From: Chloracidobacterium sp.
GTDB taxonomy: Bacteria; Acidobacteriota; Blastocatellia; Pyrinomonadales; Pyrinomonadaceae
Length of the DNA stretch: 64,000 bases
Assembly: GCA_016711345.1 (NCBI GenBank)
Contig: JADJTD010000001.1
Location: forward strand, 2,418,001 to 2,482,000
Direction of reading: 5' to 3'
The notes beneath the pieces are model-generated. The model did no database searches and had not been told where the DNA came from. It was given only the letters and a program-made list of their open reading frames with translations. Shown here piece after piece: positions 57,857 to 64,000 of the stretch. The position numbers were made by a program, and so were the translations under genes. Numbering within the stretch: the first letter of the stretch is position 1; each line of letters begins with the position of its first letter.

Positions 57857-59020
57857 ATGGCGAAAAAGGATTACTACCAAATACTCGGCGTAAAAAAGGA
57901 CGCGAAAGCAGACGAGATCAAAAAAGCTCACCGCCGTCTCGCGCGTAAGCATCATCCAGATGTTAATCCGGGCGATAAAGCCTCAGAAGACAAATTCAAG
58001 GATGTCCAGGAAGCGTACGATATTCTCTCGGACGAGAAGAAACGCAAAGTTTTTGACCGGTTTGGATATTACGCAGACAACCTTGACGCTGATTCGCCAT
58101 TTTCGACAGGTGCTGCGAGCGCCAGTCAGGGTGGATTTGATTTTTCAGGGTTTGATTTTTCCGGCACGCCCGGCACCCAAGGTGGTGGATCCAGCTTTCG
58201 CGACATTTTCTCCGACCTTTTTAGCGGCAGCAGCAGCGGTGCGAGGGCACAGCCGGAACCGCCGCGACCCATGCCAAGAAAAGGGCGCGATATAGAAATT
58301 CCATTGGCCCTGAATTTTGAAGAGGCATTTTCGGGACTGACGACCAACATAACGGTCAATCGTTCCGAGCAATGTTCCCGCTGTCAGGGTGCAGGTGACA
58401 CCGGCGGGCCGGTTGTTCAATGTCCGACCTGTAAGGGTTCAGGACAGGTGATGCGAACAGGCGGGCGTTTACAGTTTTCGCAGAATTGTTCTGACTGTGA
58501 AGGCACGGGACGGCGCCGTCAGCCGTGCTCACTTTGCAACGGTAAGGGGGTCACGCCAAAGTCGGAACAAGTCAAGATTCGCATTCCGCCGGGCGTTGAC
58601 ACGGGTTCGCGTGTTCGTATTCCGAAGAAGGGCCACGGTGGACGGCTTGGTGCTGAGCCGGGTGACCTTTTCATTCTAACTAATGTCGGCAAACATAAGT
58701 TCCTTGAACGAAAAGGCGATAATATTTATATCACGGTGCCGATAACGGTGTCCGAAGCCGCACTCGGAACAAAGATCGAGGTTCCGACGGCTGAAGGCAA
58801 AGCTCAGCTAAAGATTCCGTCGGGCACGGAATCCGGACAGAAATTTCGCTTGCGCGAACGTGGTTTTCCCAGCTTAAGAAATCCTAAGCTTCGCGGAGAC
58901 CAATTTGTTGAGGTAAAGATCACTCTGCCGCGTGTTATTTCTGAGGAAACAAAGGATGTTCTGAGACAGTTTGAAAAACTGAATCCTGAAAATCCGCGGA
59001 AATTGATTGGGCTCGAGTAA
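57857..59020 (+). CDS. dnaJ: Chaperone DnaJ (Hsp40)
   Basis: A 387-residue class A co-chaperone. The J domain (1-70) includes the HPD motif in RKHHPDVNPG; a Gly/Phe region follows (GFDFSGFDFSGTPGTQGGGS); the zinc centre has all four CxxCxGxG units (CSRCQGAG, CPTCKGSG, CSDCEGTG, CSLCNGKG, ~175-230); the two substrate-binding beta domains end the protein. It lies 89 bp after dnaK, with no clear SD before the ATG. Domain order and length are standard. Confidence 0.97.
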   Translation: MAKKDYYQILGVKKDAKADEIKKAHRRLARKHHPDVNPGDKASEDKFKDVQEAYDILSDEKKRKVFDRFGYYADNLDADSPFSTGAASASQGGFDFSGFDFSGTPGTQGGGSSFRDIFSDLFSGSSSGARAQPEPPRPMPRKGRDIEIPLALNFEEAFSGLTTNITVNRSEQCSRCQGAGDTGGPVVQCPTCKGSGQVMRTGGRLQFSQNCSDCEGTGRRRQPCSLCNGKGVTPKSEQVKIRIPPGVDTGSRVRIPKKGHGGRLGAEPGDLFILTNVGKHKFLERKGDNIYITVPITVSEAALGTKIEVPTAEGKAQLKIPSGTESGQKFRLRERGFPSLRNPKLRGDQFVEVKITLPRVISEETKDVLRQFEKLNPENPRKLIGLE

Positions 59021-59036
59021 ATCTTGATTAGAGGCT

Positions 59037-59069
59037 GTTTCATTTGAAACGTTTCATTTGAGGTGAAAC
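59037..59069 (+). promoter_or_regulatory. Tandem GTTTCA/TGAAAC inverted repeats before hspR
   Basis: GTTTCATTTGAAAC (59037-59050) and GTTTCA-N7-TGAAAC (59051-59069) are two adjacent inverted repeats with the same half-sites. They lie between dnaJ and hspR and could be an operator; they do not match the HAIR sequence upstream of dnaK. Confidence 0.5.
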
Positions 59070-59080
59070 GAACGCTCAAA

Positions 59081-59482
59081 ATGAAGAAAAAGATCAGAAC
59101 ATATACGATCAGTGCGGTGGCCGAGCTTTATGACATCCACCCGCAGACCCTTCGACTTTACGAACGTGAAGGACTGTTGACGCCGTCGCGTTCGATCGGA
59201 AATACGCGTCTTTACGAAGATTCCGACCTTGAACGCCTCGAAATCATCCTATCTTTAACACGCGAACTCGGCGTAAATCTTGCCGGTGTTGAGATCATTC
59301 TCAATATGCGTGCAAAGATGGACCAGATGCAGCGTGAGTTTGAACAGTTTTTTGAATATCTAAAAACTCACGCAAGCGAATTCGCTCGACACAATGAGGC
59401 ATTTTCATCGAGTGAAGCACTCATTCCCGTATCGAGAATCCGCATGGCCCGCGTCCGTTCGGACATTTTTTCCGAAGACTAA
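59081..59482 (+). CDS. hspR: HspR-like MerR-family heat-shock repressor
   Basis: A 133-residue regulator from ATG 59081 (a GTG at 59063 would add six residues but lies inside the upstream inverted repeat). The MerR DNA-binding domain is clear: YTISAVAELYDIHPQTLRLYEREGLLTPSR, quoted in parts as YTISAVAELYDIH and LRLYEREGLL, with RLYEDSDLERLEII after it. A coiled-coil (EIILNMRAKMDQMQREFEQF) follows. HspR proteins repress dnaK operons by binding HAIR sites with DnaK as co-repressor; a HAIR-like site overlaps the dnaK promoter here. Confidence 0.88.
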   Translation: MKKKIRTYTISAVAELYDIHPQTLRLYEREGLLTPSRSIGNTRLYEDSDLERLEIILSLTRELGVNLAGVEIILNMRAKMDQMQREFEQFFEYLKTHASEFARHNEAFSSSEALIPVSRIRMARVRSDIFSED

Positions 59483-59644
59483 AGCTAATTTCAATATTTC
59501 TTGGCTTCCTTAACAGTCTCGTAACTTAATCGAGCTAACATTGGTACTTCGATTGGATTTTGCTTTCAGGCCGCTTTTGCGATAGCATTGCAGAACGCAA
59601 AATCGTCATTTTGTAATACTTACATTTTTTGTCAGGAGAAACCG

Positions 59645-62600
59645 ATGTTTGGAAGAATTTTGTCACGCGCGCTCGCGCTCAGTGTTTTTGTTTTTGCTTG
59701 CAGCCTTTTTCTAGTAGGCCAAGATCTGGACGACGTCACGATCAATGGAAAAGTGACCGATTCTAATGGCCTCGCTGTTGTAGGAGCGAGCGTAACCGTA
59801 ACTGCCGTGGAAACGGGTGAGTCGCGAACGTTAGTTACAGACGATGACGGGCAATACCGCTTCCTTAAACTTAAGCCCGGTACATATAAAGTAAAAGCGG
59901 CTGCGAGTGGATTTGGAATTTTAGAAACTCCGGGAATTCCTACAATTTCCGCGCAAAATGTTCAGAAAGATTTCAAGCTGACGCCAGCCGATGTAAGGGC
60001 CGAGCAAACTGTTACCGTAACCGAAGATGACGGCCCGCCAGTAGATACCACCCGCACCATCGTCGGCGGCACCGTTACTGAACGCGAAATAGAGGAGATT
60101 CCAAACAATACGCGAAATGCGTTGGATCTGGTCCTTACACTTGGCGGAACTTCTGAAGAGCAATTGTCAACAAATGATCTGGCTGAGGATCGAGGTCAAA
60201 ATCCTTCTAATGCCCCACTGGAACAAGGCAACTTTTCCATCTCTGGCGGAACGGCATATTCCAACAACTTGACGATCGATGGTTTTGATAACAACGATGA
60301 CCGGTCTTCCCGCGATCGGTTTCAACCTTCTCTAGAAGGCATCTCTGAAGTTCAGGTGATCTCGAACCAATTCTCGTCCGAATACGGACGAGCGTCAGGC
60401 GGGCGTATCAACATTCGCACAAGGTCAGGCGGCAAGAATTTCCGCGGGCGGGTATTTATGTTTTTCCGCGACGAAAGCCTTAACGCTAACACTTGGTTCA
60501 ACAATCAGCGCGGGATCCGACGTCCTGCCTTACAGGAACTTAATCCAGGGTTCACCCTTAGCGGACCCGTGATCTTGCCGGGCTTCGGTGACGGGGCCGA
60601 CTACCCGTGGTTCGATGGCCGCAAGCATAAGACTTTCTTTGCCATTGCATATGAAAATTTAAAACTGGCGGATACAACCCTGATCGATGCGTACCTTCCG
60701 ATCGACGCAAATCCAAACTATCCACTGCCGAATCCAACCGGGACGACCCTGTATTGTGATGCTCCGGGTTCTCCTGCTCCGCCATGTGCTGCTGGAGTGG
60801 CAGCGATTGCGGCCTATAACAAATTATACGACACCCCTAATAAGGGAAATATTTTTACGGCCAGGATAGATACTGAACTATTTAAGAATAACAATTTTAC
60901 TTTTGGTTTCCAGTATGGGCGAAAGAATAACCAACGGACAAGCGGCAATACCGTTACAAGGCTCGAAAATGCGTTTCAGGCTAAAAACATTAACACCGAT
61001 GCCTACAACTTCACGGACAATCACGTTTTTGGCGCCCGGGCTGTTAATCAGGTTCGCGTTCAATGGTCACGCTATGAGCCAAGCTTTCAAGCCCCAAATC
61101 CGTTCGACCCTGTTGTCATCGTTGGCATTCGAGACCCTATTGCAGGCGCGGTTAGGAGCCTGGTAATGGGTAATTCTACGGCCAGTTCCGGCAGCAACTT
61201 TCCTGATACGCGTAATGAAACAAGGTGGCAATTCCAGGAATCTCTTACCTACCTGACGGGAAGTCACACGCTTAAAATGGGTTTTGACATCCAGAACGTT
61301 GACTCCAAGGTCATTGGCCTCGGCGATGCTACAGGAACCTTCAATTTCCAAAATTCGTTTACATTTACACAAAACATGCTCAGCCGTTTCCGGCAGAATT
61401 TCGGAACAGGTCAGGATGTAAAAAACAGGTATTACGGTGTGTTCCTTAACGACGAATTTAAGCCATGGTCAAATGTGACCATCAGTGCTGGCCTGCGTTA
61501 TGAAAGAGAAACGGCTGTTTCCGACAAGAATAATTTCGGCCCAAGGCTGGGAATCGCATGGGACCCGTTCAAAAAAGGAAAGGGCGTTATACGTTTCGGA
61601 ACCGGAATTTTTTACAATCGGGTCCTGCTGCGTACCGTCGGTGATTCTATTCAAAACAGTGGCGGCAATCTGGTCAATTTTGATTCAAATGCGATCGGCA
61701 CTGCGGCCACCGACTCGCGAAGAGTGGCTATTCTCGCCGCGCTCTCAGCTCGGTTTCCGAGCAGCTATCCATCTGTCAACGCCTTAAGGGCCCTGGTGAC
61801 AGAGACGTGTGCGACTGTGGTAACTACTTTTTCGTGCAATTCTAATACCGGGTTTACCACCGGAAATGTCTCCAGCGCCGGAAATCCACTGCGGTCGGTT
61901 GAAGCCGATCTGAAGATTCCCGAAAGCTACCAATTCAATGTTGGTTTTGAACGTGAGCTCTTTAAGGGCTGGGTATTCGAGGCTAATTATACTTGGAACA
62001 AGACTGTTCATTTGTGGCGTGATTATAATTCGAATGCCGCCCTTCTTCCTGCTGGATATACCGATTGGAATGATTATCTTACGCGTACAGGATCACCCGG
62101 AAATGTCTACATTCTTTCGCCAACTCGTAGGTATACTTTTTTCAATGGCCTGACAAATGATCCCAGCGGCCTCCACGACGGTTCTCAGACCGGGGGGGCG
62201 TGCACCGTAAACACCGCGAATTGCTTTGTAAACTTGAACACGACAAACTCCAGTTCAACGGCACCAGCTATCGCGGTCACGGGTACGAATTTCAACGCGA
62301 CTGGAGCTCCGATCGGAATTGCAACGGCCGCGATCGCACCTTTCCGACCCGATCAAACTGTGTCTGAAACCTCTCAGATCGGTTCGCGAGGCAACGCATT
62401 TTATCAGGGGTTGATCCTAGAACTTCGCAGCCGCTACCGCAAACTCGGCCACGGTTTTGGGGCGTCGTTCCGTTTTGCATACACATTGTCGAAAACAATG
62501 GACGACGGGCTAAATAATACCGCCAATGCGGAAGTGAACGGCGATTTCAGCCGTGAATGGGCAAGAAGTTTGCAGGATAGACGTCATCGTTTTTCATTAA

Positions 62601-63094
62601 CGGGAACATTTGAGGGCCCATGGTGGTTGGGCAAGTTAAGATTATCGCCGCGATTTCGTTATGGCACATCGGGTCGCTTCAATCTGGGTGACGGCGGCTC
62701 AGACAGAAATCTTGACGACCTCGGTACTGACCGTGTAAATTTCAGCGGCAATTTGGATGATATTGTTTTTCGTGAGCCAGGAACGCCTCTGCCGGCCGAT
62801 TTATTTACGAAGTTCTCGCTCCAACCGATCGGAGCGCGAAGTGGTAATTTGCCTAGAAATGCTGGAACTGCCCCGAGTTTTTACACTTTCGATCTAAGCG
62901 TCACACGCGAATGGCGGTTCCTCGAACGGTTCAAACTCAGGCCGGTTGTTCAGTTTGACAATATCCTGAATGCTGCCGTTTTCAATTACGGCGCTGCGTT
63001 TATCGATTTGACTGCGGGCTCGGCAAGTTTCCTCGTGCCAACCCGTACGATTCGCCCGAGGCAAATACGCCTCGGTATGAGATTCGATTTCTAA
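59645..63094 (+). CDS. TonB-dependent receptor, Oar-like
   Basis: From ATG 59645 (AGGAGA upstream) the protein has 1149 residues: a signal peptide (ALALSVFVFACSLFLVGQ), a carboxypeptidase-regulatory-like domain (VTINGKVTDSNGLAVVGASV ... YRFLKLKPGTYKV, ~30-115), a plug (IEEIPNNTRNALDLVLTLGG, YSNNLTIDGFDNNDDRSS, SGGRINIRTRSGGKNF) and a large barrel ending in RLGMRFDF with the terminal aromatic. It is related in layout to the receptor at 21939 but not closely in sequence. The substrate is unknown. It has its own terminator. Confidence 0.92.
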   Translation: MFGRILSRALALSVFVFACSLFLVGQDLDDVTINGKVTDSNGLAVVGASVTVTAVETGESRTLVTDDDGQYRFLKLKPGTYKVKAAASGFGILETPGIPTISAQNVQKDFKLTPADVRAEQTVTVTEDDGPPVDTTRTIVGGTVTEREIEEIPNNTRNALDLVLTLGGTSEEQLSTNDLAEDRGQNPSNAPLEQGNFSISGGTAYSNNLTIDGFDNNDDRSSRDRFQPSLEGISEVQVISNQFSSEYGRASGGRINIRTRSGGKNFRGRVFMFFRDESLNANTWFNNQRGIRRPALQELNPGFTLSGPVILPGFGDGADYPWFDGRKHKTFFAIAYENLKLADTTLIDAYLPIDANPNYPLPNPTGTTLYCDAPGSPAPPCAAGVAAIAAYNKLYDTPNKGNIFTARIDTELFKNNNFTFGFQYGRKNNQRTSGNTVTRLENAFQAKNINTDAYNFTDNHVFGARAVNQVRVQWSRYEPSFQAPNPFDPVVIVGIRDPIAGAVRSLVMGNSTASSGSNFPDTRNETRWQFQESLTYLTGSHTLKMGFDIQNVDSKVIGLGDATGTFNFQNSFTFTQNMLSRFRQNFGTGQDVKNRYYGVFLNDEFKPWSNVTISAGLRYERETAVSDKNNFGPRLGIAWDPFKKGKGVIRFGTGIFYNRVLLRTVGDSIQNSGGNLVNFDSNAIGTAATDSRRVAILAALSARFPSSYPSVNALRALVTETCATVVTTFSCNSNTGFTTGNVSSAGNPLRSVEADLKIPESYQFNVGFERELFKGWVFEANYTWNKTVHLWRDYNSNAALLPAGYTDWNDYLTRTGSPGNVYILSPTRRYTFFNGLTNDPSGLHDGSQTGGACTVNTANCFVNLNTTNSSSTAPAIAVTGTNFNATGAPIGIATAAIAPFRPDQTVSETSQIGSRGNAFYQGLILELRSRYRKLGHGFGASFRFAYTLSKTMDDGLNNTANAEVNGDFSREWARSLQDRRHRFSLTGTFEGPWWLGKLRLSPRFRYGTSGRFNLGDGGSDRNLDDLGTDRVNFSGNLDDIVFREPGTPLPADLFTKFSLQPIGARSGNLPRNAGTAPSFYTFDLSVTREWRFLERFKLRPVVQFDNILNAAVFNYGAAFIDLTAGSASFLVPTRTIRPRQIRLGMRFDF

Positions 63095-63118
63095 GCCAGA
63101 TAAGTAAGGTAAATTTGA

Positions 63119-63153
63119 GGGAACCGTTTTTTATCGAAAACGGTTCCCTTTTT
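63119..63153 (+). terminator. Rho-independent terminator after the receptor gene
   Basis: GGGAACCGTTTT (63119-63130) pairs with AAAACGGTTCCC (63137-63148), a 12-bp perfect stem with a 6-nt loop, followed by TTTTTC. Confidence 0.93.
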
Positions 63154-63216
63154 CATGTGATAATGAGGAGAGAATTTGGGTGACTTATACCTGTTAGATG
63201 TGATAAATTAAAGTGT

Positions 63217-63232
63217 TGAACATTTTTGTTCA
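63217..63232 (+). promoter_or_regulatory. TGAACA-N4-TGTTCA inverted repeat before the DUF4388 gene
   Basis: A perfect 6-bp inverted repeat with a 4-bp T spacer lies 9 bp before the ATG. The preceding GTTGAACATTT also occurs about 100 bp upstream of the metallopeptidase gene at 44599. A repressor site is possible. Confidence 0.45.
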
Positions 63233-63241
63233 CCTTTACCT

Positions 63242-64000
63242 ATGGACCAGGTTTTAGAAATAGGAACGGTGCCGGTTAGCGAGATTACGATCGAATCGGT
63301 TCTGCTCGATGCTGATCTTTTTGTAAAGTACAGCTCGCCGGAAAAGGCCTTTGGGCTGCTTCGCAATTCGCTTGAGCGCTCGCCCAGGTCGATACCGCTT
63401 CGCGAGAAAATGCGTGACATTAGCGTCAGGCAAAAGAATCTTAACGAAGCCGCCAAGCAGTGCCTTGCTCTCGTAAGCCTGTATATTGCTCGTGAAGACT
63501 TTGACCTTGCTTATGACAGGCTTCAGGAAGCAAAGCTTCTCGATCCTCGCATCTCCGTCGCTCCCGGCCTGGAAGCAATTCGTCGTGCTCGACGCCCTGA
63601 TTTTGCGACAAATCGTGACCGTCCGCAAAAGGTCCGCACTGACGTCACATTTGCGGGAAATCTCGCGTTTGTGAGTATTTTCGATGCTGTTCAGGTTATT
63701 GAGGGCGCCAAGATGACCGGCTTGCTGATCATCAAATCTGACCTTCATTTGGCTAATGTGGCGTTTAACGAGGGAAAGATAGTTGATGCGGAATGTAATG
63801 AAAAGAACGGCATAGCGGCTTTTCGAGACATCGTAGAGATCAATCATGGTACGTTTGAATTCTCTACAGTAGATCATGAGTTTCCTGTCGTTATAGCGGT
63901 TATAAGCAACACGAATTTTCTGCTCGACGTTCTAACCGACCTCGACAACGAACGAGCAGAGAAACAGGGGCTTAGAAATATCAGTGATGAAGCCGTTTAG
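63242..64000 (+). CDS. DUF4388 (PATAN-like) domain protein
   Basis: A complete 252-residue protein ending exactly at the window edge. The first ~120 residues are helical, TPR-like (AFGLLRNSLERSPRSIPLRE, CLALVSLYIAREDFDLAYDR). The second half is a DUF4388-type module: FAGNLAFVSIFDAVQVIEGA, TGLLIIKSDLHLANVAFNEG, KIVDAECNEKNGIAAFRDIV, as found in gliding and signalling proteins of delta-proteobacteria and acidobacteria. There is no signal peptide. It is probably a cytoplasmic signalling or scaffold protein; its partners would lie beyond the right edge. Confidence 0.8.
   Translation: MDQVLEIGTVPVSEITIESVLLDADLFVKYSSPEKAFGLLRNSLERSPRSIPLREKMRDISVRQKNLNEAAKQCLALVSLYIAREDFDLAYDRLQEAKLLDPRISVAPGLEAIRRARRPDFATNRDRPQKVRTDVTFAGNLAFVSIFDAVQVIEGAKMTGLLIIKSDLHLANVAFNEGKIVDAECNEKNGIAAFRDIVEINHGTFEFSTVDHEFPVVIAVISNTNFLLDVLTDLDNERAEKQGLRNISDEAV

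Overview
The window is a stretch of bacterial chromosome. The gene content points to a Gram-negative Acidobacteriota, most likely class Blastocatellia (Pyrinomonadales-like); this is inferred from family composition, not from a search. Supporting features are two large Oar-type TonB-dependent receptors with carboxypeptidase-regulatory N-domains, a delta-60 repeat protein with a dockerin-like tail, an M12-type metallopeptidase with FG-GAP repeats, TonB-C proteins with TPRs, zinc-ribbon membrane proteins with Asn-rich tails, and many short palindromic repeats between genes.

Layout. 1-2256: end of a DUF4173-like gene, a secreted hypothetical and a XerD-like recombinase. 3031-17805: the translation/transcription block tRNA-Tyr, tRNA-Gly, tRNA-Thr, tuf, rpmG, tRNA-Trp, secE, nusG, rplK, rplA, rplJ, rplL, rpoB, rpoC, closed by a terminator. 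17858-21807: a tight minus-strand operon (TPR protein, HD phosphohydrolase, TonB-C protein, PlsC). 21939-27875: a TonB-dependent receptor, ribA and an ABC exporter on the minus strand. 28046-37387: a zinc-ribbon membrane protein, a delta-60 protein, a decayed gene end, a SpoIIM-like protein, a compact three-gene operon (H/C-dyad domain fused to a methyltransferase, Asp/Glu racemase homologue, zinc-ribbon methyltransferase) and a DUF58 protein. 37476-50692: mixed housekeeping and secreted genes (RRM protein, cytoplasmic subtilase, ybaB-recR, pyrE-like, Nudix, metallopeptidase, SRA-like protein, proC, tyrS, phosphoesterase, pgsA). 50726-55820: an accessory region with an orphan frameshifted phage terminase, a GxxExxY protein bracketed by palindromic repeats including four 109-bp tandem units, a TonB-C/TPR protein, a REPIN-like inverted doublet and several hairpin repeats. 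55827-59482: dnaK-dnaJ-hspR behind a promoter overlapped by a near-consensus HAIR operator. 59645-64000: a second Oar-like receptor and a DUF4388 protein.

How the genes work together. The first block supplies elongation factor, ribosomal stalk and RNA polymerase. The dnaK operon looks self-regulated by its own HspR. The receptors and TonB-C proteins belong to outer-membrane uptake. The points most worth pursuing are an eight-cysteine insertion in RpoB, a 93-residue acidic tail on ribosomal protein L10, the GxxExxY gene with its palindromic array, the three-gene racemase/methyltransferase operon, a 21-bp-periodic repeat at three loci, palindromes inside the terminase coding sequence, and a promoter shared by the terminase and a 127-residue unknown protein.
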